NCBI GenBank assembly: GCA_017940605.1 | Contig: JAGAYF010000040.1 | Span: 32,146 to 96,145 of the forward strand | Reading direction: 5' to 3' | Length of the DNA: 64,000 nt | Source: Bacteroidaceae bacterium | GTDB taxonomy: Bacteria > Bacteroidota > Bacteroidia > Bacteroidales > Bacteroidaceae | In this document: in pieces, positions 44,586 to 53,739 of the stretch | How positions within the stretch are numbered: position 1 is the first letter of the stretch | How the letters are laid out: the number at the start of each line of letters is the position of its first letter | The notes under the pieces: model-generated | Told to the model about the DNA's origin: nothing | Databases searched by the model: none | The model's input: the letters and a program-made list of their open reading frames with translations, nothing else | Program-made: the position numbers and the translations under genes

Positions 44586-46340
44586 ATGAGAAAGATAGCC
44601 TGTTTATTCATTTCTGTTCTATGCCTTTTCGCTGCCTGCTCCGATGACAGCAACAAGCCCGAAGAAGATCCGACCCACAGCACCGTAGCCGTAACCGGCG
44701 AGGCCGGGCAGGTGGGCATCATATCCGCCACCATGCAGGCATGGGCCAACACCGACCTGCTGCCTGCCGGCGACACGATTTCATGCGAAGCCGGCATTGA
44801 ATACGATATCCACCCAGATTTTTCCACCGCCATTGCATGGCAGCCCGTCCAACTGGAAAGCCGCCTGCTCACGCGCACCATCAACTGCCTGCCCGAAACA
44901 AGGTATTTCTTTCGCGCCTTCGTAAGGGCCGGCGGCCAGACATACTACGGCGAAACCAAGTCCTTCCAGACGCTCCCCATGGCACAGATAGCCCAGGCGG
45001 GAAGCGTGCAGAACCTCTACTACACCAAGGCCATTGTACAGGTGGAAGTGGACGAGAACCTGCTGGACAGCGCATTCACGGCAGGGACCTACGGCAAGCG
45101 CACCAACTATGAGATATACCACGACGTGGCCCTGCTCTACACCACCGACCCCGACGCACTGGGCCATGTAGATACTGAGCTGCCCAAGGGGGTCAGAAGA
45201 ATATGGTTCACCGACCAAGGCGAGACCTTCCTGACAGAGGATGAGGGGGCAAGGAAAACCTTCACCACCTCCATGAAAGGGCTGCTGCCCGACACGACTT
45301 ACTACTATTGCGCCGCCACCGTGGCCTACGAGAAGAAGAGTTTCAAGGCATACAAGTACCTATGCGGCGACATCCGGTCGTTCACCACCCATGGCACACA
45401 GACACTGCAGGAACTTGAGACGGGTGACACGGAGGATGTCACCTTCCGGACAGCCACCATCAGGTGGACCACGGACTATGACTTTGCCCGTTCCGTCATG
45501 GACGATGCTGAGAGTGCAGGAGTGGAGTACTGCACCGACACCAGGGATTTTGAGAACGGCAGGCAGCGCTTCGCCACCGAGGGTGTCAGGCCCGACAGCA
45601 CGGGCACGGGTTTCCACGTCACATTCGGCGGCCTGCAGAACGGCACGCTGTACTACTACCGCAGCTATGTGCTGACCGGCGACACGCTGCAATACGGACC
45701 GGTGAGGACCTTCCGCACAAAGGGTGGTGATGACGTGGATCTGTCGGCCGAATGGACCGACCTGGGGCTGGGCTGCCTGTGGGCCAACAGGAATGTGGAG
45801 GCACAGGAGGCACAGGACGCGGGCGGATACTACCCATGGGGGATAGCAGAGTCCATGCAAATAGGACTTACGGAAAAAAGAGGAACTGAAATCATTGAAA
45901 TCGCCATGAAAGAAGGGAGCATCTGCGGAGATCCCAACTACGACATGGCCACCATCATCATGGGCGAACCCTGGCGGATGCCCAGCCAGGCAGAGACCAC
46001 AGAACTGAGGGAACGCTGCGCATGGCAAAAGGCAACACGGGGCGGCAGGGAGGGCTACCTGGTATTTGGGCCTAACGGCAACATCATCTTCCTGCCAAAA
46101 ACGGGATGGTATAAAACAGAATATTACAATCAACGATTATATCCTGATGATCCTACTTTATGGGATATTCATAAAAGAGTATATACCATCACCCATGAGG
46201 ACACCGAATTACCCTACCTTTGGTCGGGAGACATTAAGGATGGTCGGCTCTCATACTACTATTATAGCATTGCATATTGCCTCGGCGGAGCACAGCTACT
46301 TTCATTCATGCTGCCCATACGCGCCGTGAAAGACCGCTAA
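44586..46340 (+). CDS. Large lipoprotein with fibronectin-like modules and a FISUMP-type C-terminal domain
   Basis: A 584-residue lipoprotein (L-F-A-A-C, Cys18). Residues about 35-385 contain three fibronectin-III-like modules, marked by recurrent 'LLPDTTYYYCAATV', 'CLPETRYFFRAFVRAGG' and 'LQNGTLYYYRSYVLTGDTLQYG' ends. About 390-580 resemble the fibrobacter-major-paralogous domain: DLGLGCLWANRNVEAQEAQD then GGYYPWG, GEPWRMPSQAETTELRERC. Surface-exposed binding or structural role is likely, ligand unknown. It is divergent from the SUMF1-like lipoprotein, 150 bases away. The last ~90 codons are more AT-rich than the rest. Confidence 0.75.
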   Translation: MRKIACLFISVLCLFAACSDDSNKPEEDPTHSTVAVTGEAGQVGIISATMQAWANTDLLPAGDTISCEAGIEYDIHPDFSTAIAWQPVQLESRLLTRTINCLPETRYFFRAFVRAGGQTYYGETKSFQTLPMAQIAQAGSVQNLYYTKAIVQVEVDENLLDSAFTAGTYGKRTNYEIYHDVALLYTTDPDALGHVDTELPKGVRRIWFTDQGETFLTEDEGARKTFTTSMKGLLPDTTYYYCAATVAYEKKSFKAYKYLCGDIRSFTTHGTQTLQELETGDTEDVTFRTATIRWTTDYDFARSVMDDAESAGVEYCTDTRDFENGRQRFATEGVRPDSTGTGFHVTFGGLQNGTLYYYRSYVLTGDTLQYGPVRTFRTKGGDDVDLSAEWTDLGLGCLWANRNVEAQEAQDAGGYYPWGIAESMQIGLTEKRGTEIIEIAMKEGSICGDPNYDMATIIMGEPWRMPSQAETTELRERCAWQKATRGGREGYLVFGPNGNIIFLPKTGWYKTEYYNQRLYPDDPTLWDIHKRVYTITHEDTELPYLWSGDIKDGRLSYYYYSIAYCLGGAQLLSFMLPIRAVKDR

Positions 46341-46401
46341 CGACAGACAGTCCAAACGCCATGTGCTGAGCCAGCCCGCACACACGGGGAAAGGGTAAAC
46401 G

Positions 46402-46482
46402 GACAAGGCATAAAAAACAAGCGCGCAAGGCGTAAAAGACGGGCCAACGCGGCCCGAAATTTTTCAGAAAAGGCGTAAACTT
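46402..46482 (+). repeat. Phased 22-bp intergenic element, copy E
   Basis: Boxes AAGGCATAAAAA, AAGGCGTAAAAG, GCGGCCCGAAAT and AAGGCGTAAACT, steps 22, 22, 21; a degenerate fifth may follow near 46495. It begins 62 bases after the lipoprotein stop, with no hairpin terminator between. The rest of the 504-base gap 46341-46844 shows only the tolC -7 box. Confidence 0.75.
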
Positions 46483-46809
46483 TTCCCAAAAACAGGGCAA
46501 ACAGCCGTTTTCACGCCCCACAGGACATTCCGCCCTGGCCCAACAGAGGAATGCCCCCATCATACGGGCCACAAAGGGTGTTCCACCCGTCCGTTCCACT
46601 GGTCAATTTGCTCCCATACAGGTTGCAGTCTCCCTCTGTCCTCACATCACAGTCGGGCAAGCTGACATGGCCGTTTTTTCCCTGCACGGGTTCGCCCCGC
46701 GGGCAAAATGGGGCAGATTATTAGCCGATATGGCCACATTTGTCGGTCAAAAGGATGAATATCGCATTTGTTAACACATGGAATAAGGACATTTTTGGAA
46801 AAGATGCAC

Positions 46810-46817
46810 TACCTTTG
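46810..46817 (+). promoter_or_regulatory. Promoter -7 box, efflux operon
   Basis: TACCTTTG, 27 bases before the tolC-like ATG; a TTTG lies 12 bases upstream of it. Confidence 0.5.
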
Positions 46818-46844
46818 CACACCGTAACGAAAACAGAATGAACG

Positions 46845-48305
46845 ATGAGGACTTTCCTTCTCAAATTGATTCCCTTTCTGCTCGTCGCCGGAGGCGTCCA
46901 GGCCCAACGCACCCTCACCCTGGAGGAATGCAGGACGCTGGCCATACGCAACAACAGGCAACTCCTGGCCGCTGCCGAACAGAAGGAGGCCGCCGAATGG
47001 GAACACAAGGCCGCACAGACCAGCCGCCTGCCCAAGCTGAGCGCCGACGGGAGCTACATCTTCAATGCCCGGACGACGCGGCTGATTTCAAAGAAACAGC
47101 ACCACGCGCTGGAGAACCTGGGCACTGACAATGCGGCACAGATAGCGCAGACGGCACAGAGCATCGTGCAGCAGTTTCCCGACCTGGCCCCGCTGGTGCA
47201 GAGCCTGGGAAACGACATCGTGCCGGGGCTGAACCAAATAGGCACGAACCTGAGCCACGCCCTCGAAACCCACACGCGCAACATATTTGTGGGTGCACTG
47301 GTGCTGACGCAGCCCATTTACATGGGCGGCCGCCTCAGGGCCTATGACAACATCACGCACTACGCACAGCTTATGCTGGGCAACCAGTATGACAACCAAA
47401 TGCAGGAGACCATACTGGAGACCGACAAGGCCTACTGGCAGGTGGTGTCGCTCGCCAACAAGCAGCGGCTGGCCAAGAGCTACCTGGCCATGCTGCAGAA
47501 ACTGGACGGCGACATACAGAAAATGTTCCGCGAGGGACTTGTCAACAAGGCCAGCACGCTGAACGTGCGCGTCAAGCAGAATGAGGCCGAAATGACCCTG
47601 ACCAAGGTGGAGAACGGATTGAGTTTGAGCCGCATGCTGCTCTGCCAAATCTGCGGGCTGCCCGTCACGGACGACATCGTCTTGGCCGATGAGCAGGAAG
47701 AAAGCCTGCCAGCGTCACCGCAGCACCTCCTGCCCGACACGACGCTGGCTTACAGCCAGAGGAACGACCTGCATGCCCTGGAGCAAATGACCCACATTGC
47801 CGACGAAAACATCAAACTGATAAAGAGCAATTACCTGCCGCAGGTAGGACTGGTGGGAGGCTACTACCTCAGCAATCCCAACGTATATGACGGTTTCCGT
47901 AACAAGTTTGGCGGCAACCTGAGCGTCGGCGTGGCGCTGCACGTCCCACTGTGGCGGTGGAATGAAAGCAGGTATCACATCAGGGCGGCACAGGCCGAGG
48001 CAAGGGCCAGCCGGCATCTGTTTGAGGAAGCCAAGGAAAAAATCAACCTGCAGCTGCATCAGGCCAAACACCAGGTTGACGAGGCCGGAAAGCGGCTGAA
48101 CACCGCAAACAAGAACCTGGAAAAGGCAAATGAGAACCTGCACTGCGCCGACGTGGGATTCCACGAGGGCGTAATCGCGGCAAGCGACCTCCTGGAGGCC
48201 CAGACGGCATGGTTGGACGCACAGAGCCAACGCATTGACGCACAAATCGACATCAAACTCACGGAGACGACGCTGATGAAAGCCCTCGGAAATTTGGGCA
48301 ACTGA
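46845..48305 (+). CDS. TolC-family outer-membrane efflux protein
   Basis: A 486-residue outer-membrane channel. Signal peptide about 1-20 (ending GVQA), then the TolC repeat architecture: two copies of long helices with short strands (RTLTLEECRTLAIRNNRQLLAAAEQKEAAEWEHKAAQ..., later YSQRNDLHALEQMTHIADENIKLIKSNYLPQVGLVGGYY). It carries exported material across the outer membrane with the HlyD-type adaptor and ABC-2 permeases encoded next. First gene of that four-gene operon. Confidence 0.9.
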   Translation: MRTFLLKLIPFLLVAGGVQAQRTLTLEECRTLAIRNNRQLLAAAEQKEAAEWEHKAAQTSRLPKLSADGSYIFNARTTRLISKKQHHALENLGTDNAAQIAQTAQSIVQQFPDLAPLVQSLGNDIVPGLNQIGTNLSHALETHTRNIFVGALVLTQPIYMGGRLRAYDNITHYAQLMLGNQYDNQMQETILETDKAYWQVVSLANKQRLAKSYLAMLQKLDGDIQKMFREGLVNKASTLNVRVKQNEAEMTLTKVENGLSLSRMLLCQICGLPVTDDIVLADEQEESLPASPQHLLPDTTLAYSQRNDLHALEQMTHIADENIKLIKSNYLPQVGLVGGYYLSNPNVYDGFRNKFGGNLSVGVALHVPLWRWNESRYHIRAAQAEARASRHLFEEAKEKINLQLHQAKHQVDEAGKRLNTANKNLEKANENLHCADVGFHEGVIAASDLLEAQTAWLDAQSQRIDAQIDIKLTETTLMKALGNLGN

Positions 48306-48341
48306 ACAAGAACACCTTAACACAAACATACACTAAGAATC

Positions 48342-49334
48342 ATGGCAAAAAACAAATCTGAACTCGGACTCATACTGAAACCCATCTTGTTCATCACCGC
48401 CGTTATCCTGATCGTGGGTTTTATTGGCATCCTTACGTTGGGCAAGAAGAGCGAAACCATACAGGGACAGGTGGAAGTGACGGAATATCGCATATCATCG
48501 AAAGTCCCGGGCCGCATCCAGCAATTCTATGTGCAGGAAGGCGACCCCATCAAGGCCGGCGACACGCTGGTGCGCCTTTATGCCCCCGACATTGAGGCCA
48601 AGATGGAACAAGCAAGGGGCGCAGAGGCCGCCGCCAAGGCCCAGGACAGCAAGGCCAAGGCCGGAACGCGGAAAGAACAGGTGCAAGGCGCGTACGAAAT
48701 GTGGAAAAAGGCACAGGCCGGCCTGCAAATCGCCGAGAAAACCTACGACCGCATGAAACGGCTCTTTGAAGAGGGGGTCATTGCCGAGCAAAAACTGGAC
48801 GAAATCACGGCCCAACGCGACGCTGCCGCCGCAACGGAGCAGGCTGCCAAGTCACAGTATCAAATGGCCCTGAACGGGGCGCAGCGAGAGGACAAGGAAG
48901 CTGCCGCTGCCTTGGCTGAAAGGGCCAGGGGGGCTGTAAACGAGGTGGAATCCTACATAGCGGAGACCGTTCTCACCGCTCCGGCCGACGGAGAGGTGAG
49001 CGAGGTATTCCCCAAGGCCGGAGAACTGGTCGGAACGGGCGCTCCCATCATGAATGTGGCCCAATTGCAGGACTTGTGGGTGACATTCAACGTGCGGGAG
49101 GACCTATTGGGCGAACTGAAGATGGGAAACACGGTCACGGGCTTCATTCCCGCCCTGGGCGACCAGGAAATCAAGCTCTGCGTCTATTTTATAAAGGACT
49201 TGGGCAGCTTTGCGGTGTGGAAAGCCACGAAGTCGACGGGCCAACACGACCTGCGGACGTTTGAAGTCAAGGCACGCCCGCTGGATGCCGTCAAGGACCT
49301 GCGCCCAGGCATGTCAGTCATCCTGAAAAGGTAG
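48342..49334 (+). CDS. HlyD-family membrane fusion (periplasmic adaptor) protein
   Basis: A 330-residue adaptor anchored by one N-terminal span (about 9-29). Residues about 40-65 begin the lipoyl-like domain (EYRISSKVPGRIQQFYVQEGDPIKAGDTLVRLYAPD), about 75-200 a long coiled coil (many Glu/Ala/Lys), then the lipoyl domain's second half (VLTAPADGEVSEVFPKAGELVGTGAPIMNVAQL) and a C-terminal beta-barrel. It bridges the inner-membrane permeases and the TolC-like channel. 36 bases after the tolC-like gene. Confidence 0.9.
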   Translation: MAKNKSELGLILKPILFITAVILIVGFIGILTLGKKSETIQGQVEVTEYRISSKVPGRIQQFYVQEGDPIKAGDTLVRLYAPDIEAKMEQARGAEAAAKAQDSKAKAGTRKEQVQGAYEMWKKAQAGLQIAEKTYDRMKRLFEEGVIAEQKLDEITAQRDAAAATEQAAKSQYQMALNGAQREDKEAAAALAERARGAVNEVESYIAETVLTAPADGEVSEVFPKAGELVGTGAPIMNVAQLQDLWVTFNVREDLLGELKMGNTVTGFIPALGDQEIKLCVYFIKDLGSFAVWKATKSTGQHDLRTFEVKARPLDAVKDLRPGMSVILKR

Positions 49335-49388
49335 CCGCACAATTTTTATTACAAGAGAAAGCCCGTCCCACTCCGTTTTCCGTCCACC

Positions 49389-50570
49389 ATGCGCCAGCCA
49401 TACGATTCAGTCAAGGCATTCCTGGATGTCTTCCTCAGGGAAACCAAGCGAATGACCTCGCGTCCCATCTACTTCTACGGGATTGTGTTTGCGCCGCTCT
49501 TCTGCCTGGTGTTCTTCACCACGCTGATGAAGGACGGACTCCCGCATGACCTGCCCATCGGCCTGGTTGACATGGACGACAGCCAGACATCGCGCACCAT
49601 TGGCCGCACGCTGGACAGCTTTGACGCGACCCACATCGTCGCCCGCTATGCTAACTACACCGAGGCGCGCCAAGCCGTGCAGCGCAACGAGATATACGGT
49701 TTCTTCTACCTGCCCAAGGGGCTGGAACAAGAGGCCAATTCGTTCCGCCAGCCCAAAGTGTCCTTCTACGTGCAGTATGCCTACCTCGTACCAGGGTCAT
49801 TGCTGATGAAGGACCTGAAAACGGGGGCGGTTCTCCTCAATGCAGCCGCCATGCGCAAGCAACTGCGAGCCAAGGGCCTGACTGACAAGCTGGCCATGGA
49901 CTTCATCCAGCCCATCGTGGTGGATACGCACCCGCTGAACAACCCTTCGCTCAACTACGCCATCTACCTGAACAACACCATCGTGCCAGGCATCATGATG
50001 CTGCTCATATTCCTCATGACCGTCTATGCCATCGGCAACGAAATCAAGTACAACTCGGCGCGCGACTGGCTGGAGCGCAGCAACCACTCCATATTGCTGG
50101 CCCTGACGGCCAAGTTGCTACCCTACACGCTGGCATTCACGCTCATAGGGGCTGTCGTGGACTTCACCTTCTACGTTCTGCTGGGCTATCCCTGCAACAG
50201 CGGCATTTGGCCCATGCTCGCGGCCATGGTTCTGGCCATAGTGGCATCGCAGGCCCTGGGAATTTTCTTCATTGCCGCCATACCCACGCTGCGACTGGCC
50301 ATGGGATTCGGCTGCCTGTGGGGAGTGCTGAGCTTCTCGGTGTGCGGATTCACCTTTCCCTATCACGGATTCTACCCGTTCATAAAAGGGCTGACCTATC
50401 TCTTCCCTTTGCGCCACTACTACCTCATCTACGTGACCCAGGCCCTCGACGGATTCAGCATGGCCTATGCCTGGCGCAGCTACATGGCCCTGGCGTGCTT
50501 CATGCTCCTGCCGTTGCTGCTGCTCATCCGCCTGAAGCGCAACCTAATCCACACCAACTACGTACCCTGA
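49389..50570 (+). CDS. ABC-2 type permease, first of two
   Basis: A 393-residue ABC-2 permease: one span near the N-terminus (about 25-45), a large periplasmic domain (about 50-195; SDGLPHDLPIGLVDMDDSQTSRT-type text), then five spans (about 200-390). It is followed after 3 bases by a second permease of the same length. Exporter subunit; no ATPase domain is present in either. Confidence 0.9.
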   Translation: MRQPYDSVKAFLDVFLRETKRMTSRPIYFYGIVFAPLFCLVFFTTLMKDGLPHDLPIGLVDMDDSQTSRTIGRTLDSFDATHIVARYANYTEARQAVQRNEIYGFFYLPKGLEQEANSFRQPKVSFYVQYAYLVPGSLLMKDLKTGAVLLNAAAMRKQLRAKGLTDKLAMDFIQPIVVDTHPLNNPSLNYAIYLNNTIVPGIMMLLIFLMTVYAIGNEIKYNSARDWLERSNHSILLALTAKLLPYTLAFTLIGAVVDFTFYVLLGYPCNSGIWPMLAAMVLAIVASQALGIFFIAAIPTLRLAMGFGCLWGVLSFSVCGFTFPYHGFYPFIKGLTYLFPLRHYYLIYVTQALDGFSMAYAWRSYMALACFMLLPLLLLIRLKRNLIHTNYVP

Positions 50571-50573
50571 CCG

Positions 50574-51755
50574 ATGAACATACTGCAACGCCTGCTTGAC
50601 ATACTCCGCATTTGGGAAATGGAGACACGCCTCATATTCAAGGACCAAGGCGTGCTGCTCTTCATCGTCTTCGTCCCGCTGCTGTATCCCGTCCTCTACA
50701 CATTGTGCTACAACAAGGAGGTTCTGCACGATGTTCCCATCACGGTGGTGGACCAGGACCACACGGCACTGAGCCGCGAGTACACAAGGAGGCTGGACGC
50801 CACGCCCGACGTGCAGGTCATCAGCCTATCGGCCGACATTCCCGACGCCCTGCAATCCATACGCGAGCAACGTTCCTACGGATACATCGTCATTCCCAAC
50901 GACTTCTCGCAAAACATACACCAGGGCCGACAAGCCACCGTCAGTGCCTACTGCGACATGAGCGGCATGCTGTACTATAAGGCCATACTCTCGGCCAACA
51001 CGAACCTCATGCTGGACTATTCGGAACGCATACGCGTCAGCCGCGCCGGCAACGCCACGGCACGACAGGACGAACTGACCAACCGTCCCATCGACTACGA
51101 GGAAGTCTACCTGTACAATCCCACTGCCGGCATGGCCTCGTTCCTGATTCCCGCCATCCTCATTCTCGTCATCCAGCAAACGCTGCTCCTCGGCATCAGC
51201 ATGGCAGCCGGCACGGCCTATGAGACCCAGTCGTTCAGCCGCCTCGTCTTTACGCGCCGCAAGCGGCACACGCTCCACATCATCATGGGCATTGCACTCA
51301 GCTACTTCCTGATAGAGGTAGTCAACGCGGCCTACCTGACCCTGTTCATACCCTACTGCTTCAACCTTACGCAGATAGCACGACCGCTCACCATCATGGC
51401 GTTCATGCTTCCCTACTTGCTGGCCTGCATCTTCTTTTCCATGACCATGAGCGCACTCATACGCAACCGCGAAATCACCATGATCGTCTTTGTCTTCACC
51501 TCAGTGCCCCTGCTCTTCATGAGCGGCATATCATGGCCGTGGAGTGCCATGCCGGCCTTCTGGAAAGGATTTGCCCACCTGTTTCCCAGCACATTCGGCA
51601 TCAATGGGTTCGTCCGCATCAACACCGAAGGCGCAACGCTCCATGATGTACGCCATGAGTACCTCATGCTGTGGATTCAAACCGCGTTCTACTTCATCAC
51701 CACCTACCTGGTTTCGCGGCACATTCTCAAGATAACGTTGCGGAAAAGGCAGTAG
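50574..51755 (+). CDS. ABC-2 type permease, second of two
   Basis: A 393-residue paralog of the preceding permease with the same layout: N-terminal span, a periplasmic region that starts VPITVVDQDHTALSREYTRRLD, then five spans near the C-terminus (LIPAILILVIQQTLLLGISMAAG, IPYCFNLTQIARPLTIMAF...). Two permeases and an adaptor plus TolC form a complete trans-envelope exporter apart from the ATPase, which must be encoded elsewhere or not needed. Last gene of the operon. Confidence 0.9.
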   Translation: MNILQRLLDILRIWEMETRLIFKDQGVLLFIVFVPLLYPVLYTLCYNKEVLHDVPITVVDQDHTALSREYTRRLDATPDVQVISLSADIPDALQSIREQRSYGYIVIPNDFSQNIHQGRQATVSAYCDMSGMLYYKAILSANTNLMLDYSERIRVSRAGNATARQDELTNRPIDYEEVYLYNPTAGMASFLIPAILILVIQQTLLLGISMAAGTAYETQSFSRLVFTRRKRHTLHIIMGIALSYFLIEVVNAAYLTLFIPYCFNLTQIARPLTIMAFMLPYLLACIFFSMTMSALIRNREITMIVFVFTSVPLLFMSGISWPWSAMPAFWKGFAHLFPSTFGINGFVRINTEGATLHDVRHEYLMLWIQTAFYFITTYLVSRHILKITLRKRQ

Positions 51756-51929
51756 CCACGCCGACGCCCTGCCCGACGGAACGCCCCGCCCCACATGGGC
51801 AGCGGCATGCAGGACACCACCCACCTACAATCATCCTGAAAGTTTTGAACACAGATGGCAACCACCATGCAAGCTGTTGGAAATCTTGATTTTCCATAAA
51901 GCAGCCCACTGACGGGCGCAAGCAGCGTG

Positions 51930-52030
51930 TCTTATGCCTTGTTTATGGAGTAATTACGCCTTTTCCAAGATTTTTCAGGCCGCATGTGCCCACCTTTTAC
52001 GCCTTGTTCACCCATCTTATGCGCCCCTTC
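51930..52030 (-). repeat. Phased 22-bp intergenic element, copy F (five units)
   Basis: Minus-strand boxes GGGGCGCATAAG, AAGGCGTAAAAG, GCGGCCTGAAAA, AAGGCGTAATTA and AAGGCATAAG with steps 22, 22, 21, 22: the longest copy in the window. It lies in the 405-base gap 51756-52160 between convergent genes, 175 and 131 bases from their stops. Besides it, only the hairpin at 52119-52138 is seen there. Confidence 0.8.
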
Positions 52031-52118
52031 GCTTCATGATTGTCCCGCTTGGTGTTCCCCTTATACGGACACGCCGATGAAATACACTGAGAAACAGTGG
52101 CATAAGACCAACAAAAAA

Positions 52119-52138
52119 CTCCCCCGTCAGGAGGAGTT
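52119..52138 (-). terminator. Intrinsic terminator of the sigma-factor operon
   Basis: An 8-bp stem with a GTCA loop, one G-U pair in the minus-strand RNA, then six T residues; 22 bases past the stop at 52161. Confidence 0.75.
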
Positions 52139-52160
52139 CTTGTTTTAACAAAAGAAAAGA

Positions 52161-52748
52161 TTACTTATTCGTTGCGGCGGCCCGATTGGGCTTACCGGGA
52201 GCTTTCTTCTGCAAATCCATGAACATGCAGCGCAGCATTTCTCGGTCAAACTGCTTGGAGGCTGTCATGACGAGCAGGAGCTTTCGCGGCGACAGGCCCT
52301 TCAGTATCTTTTTCTGGTAGTCGCTTTCTATCTGGACTCCGTTGAGTTGCAACTTGCGTATTTCGTCCAGGATTTCCAAGCACTCCTTGTCACCCAGCTG
52401 CGGCTCTTGCTTTATCCTGAAGCGCAGGTGGTTGGCTTTTTTGTCATTGTCGCGCAACATGTCCTTCATCTTGTGGAATAACGGGAAGAGGAAAGTGGCT
52501 TCCGTCGGGGTCAGCTTGGCCTTTTCGGTAATGAAGGCCTCTTCGCGCTTCTTAAATTCGCGCGGAGAGAAGTGATGGGGATTCTTTGGGCCGAACGCGG
52601 GCTTCATCTGCCCCTTCATTTGTCCCTGGACGCCGTGCCGCTGGACTGAGTCAGCAGGACACGCTGCCTTGTCCTGACGCTGCGCCGCGCACATGAGGGG
52701 CAGCAACAACAGGAAGCAGACTAGTTTCATTCTGATGGGGAAACGCAT
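52161..52748 (-). CDS. Periplasmic protein of a sigma-factor operon
   Basis: A 195-residue exported protein. Signal peptide about 1-22 (MRFPIRMKLVCFLLLLPLMCAAQ); a shorter start at 52730 is possible. The mature part is helical, rich in Lys/Arg/Glu, with FSPREFKKREEAFITEKAKLTPTEATFLFPLF and QLNGVQIESDYQKKILKGLSPRKLLLVMTASKQF, reminiscent of CpxP/Spy-like periplasmic stress or sensor proteins. That resemblance is by pattern only. It is the last gene of the ldt-sigma-antisigma operon, so it may be a sensor or chaperone reporting on the envelope. Confidence 0.6.
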   Translation of the reverse strand: MRFPIRMKLVCFLLLLPLMCAAQRQDKAACPADSVQRHGVQGQMKGQMKPAFGPKNPHHFSPREFKKREEAFITEKAKLTPTEATFLFPLFHKMKDMLRDNDKKANHLRFRIKQEPQLGDKECLEILDEIRKLQLNGVQIESDYQKKILKGLSPRKLLLVMTASKQFDREMLRCMFMDLQKKAPGKPNRAAATNK

Positions 52749-52766
52749 GATCAGATAAGGTTAAAG

Positions 52767-53162
52767 TTAATTATTGTCGGCAACACAGGCGTAAATATCC
52801 TGTTCATTGATGCGTGCAAAGTCGCAAAAGTCATCAATGTACTCGTTTACTTCCTGTGAAGTCAGTTGCAAGGCAGCTGTCTGCTCGGAAATGAGCGGTG
52901 AAGTCAATTGGTTGAGGTACATTTCCACGCCAAAAATCAGCGAGCAGCACACGGCGGCCGCGTAAAGCATGGGGCGGAGACGGACAAACAGGCTCTGATG
53001 CGGATAAGCCTGAGCCCATTCTGCCCTGATGCCCGCATGGGGTATTTTCTCCATGAGTCGGGCCGTAAAAGACTCGAAATAACCCTCCGGCACGCGGAAC
53101 GGTTTCTTCGGTCGGGCATCTTGCCATCCTAAATCCAATCGTTTCATAATCTTCAACTTCAT
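52767..53162 (-). CDS. Putative anti-sigma factor
   Basis: A 131-residue single-span membrane protein. A cytoplasmic N-terminus (about 1-60, PKKPFRVPEGYFESFTARLM) precedes one membrane span (about 64-83), then a short periplasmic tail (about 85-131, LISEQTAALQLTSQEVNEYIDDFCDFARI). The position, 28 bases after an ECF sigma gene, and the topology suggest an anti-sigma factor, though no known anti-sigma domain is clear. The shared FRVPEGYFE motif occurs in other Bacteroidete proteins of this kind. Confidence 0.6.
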   Translation of the reverse strand: MKLKIMKRLDLGWQDARPKKPFRVPEGYFESFTARLMEKIPHAGIRAEWAQAYPHQSLFVRLRPMLYAAAVCCSLIFGVEMYLNQLTSPLISEQTAALQLTSQEVNEYIDDFCDFARINEQDIYACVADNN

Positions 53163-53190
53163 TTGTTTGACATTTGGGAAGATAAAAAGT

Positions 53191-53739
53191 TTAATCCTGC
53201 TCCTTAAAAAAATCTTCTATCTTCTGCACCGCGATATGATAGGAAGCCTTGAGCGCCCCGATGGATGTTTGCAGGATTTCACTCATCTCCTCGTATTTCA
53301 TCTCCTGGAAATACTTCATGTTAAACACCATCCGCTGCTTGGCAGGAAGCGTTTGGATGGCCTTTTGCAGCAGCAAATCGGTTTCATCGCCGTCAAAGTA
53401 GGCATCGCCGGCCAACGTATTGGCCAGATTGAGGTCGGAATCGTCAATGGCCACATTGGGTTTCCTTTGCTGCATGAAAGTGATGCTCTCGTTGATGGCA
53501 ATCTTGTACAGCCACGTGGACAGCTTGGAATCACCCCTGAAATTCTCCAGATTGGTCCACGCCTTGATAAACGTATTCTGCAATATGTCGTCCGCATCGT
53601 CGTGGGAAAGCACCATGTGCCTTATGTGCCAATAGAGACGCGAGCTATATTTGCCCACAACCTGCTCAAAGGCTTTCTCCCTTTGGGCAGGATTCCTCAT
53701 GAGGGCCATCAATTCGCTGTCTTCGGGATACTTCATCAT
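53191..53739 (-). CDS. ECF-type RNA polymerase sigma factor
   Basis: A 182-residue sigma-70-family factor. Region 2 (about 20-90): FEQVVGKYSSRLYWHIRHMVLSHDDADDILQNTFIKAWTNLENFRG and STWLYKIAINESITFMQ. Region 4 (about 120-175): LQKAIQTLPAKQRMVFNMKYFQEMKYEEMSEILQTSIGALKASYHIA, with the recognition helix. Regions 1 and 3 are absent, typical of ECF factors for extracytoplasmic stress. It directly abuts the ldt stop (TAA-ATG) and precedes a putative anti-sigma factor. Confidence 0.9.
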   Translation of the reverse strand: MMKYPEDSELMALMRNPAQREKAFEQVVGKYSSRLYWHIRHMVLSHDDADDILQNTFIKAWTNLENFRGDSKLSTWLYKIAINESITFMQQRKPNVAIDDSDLNLANTLAGDAYFDGDETDLLLQKAIQTLPAKQRMVFNMKYFQEMKYEEMSEILQTSIGALKASYHIAVQKIEDFFKEQD

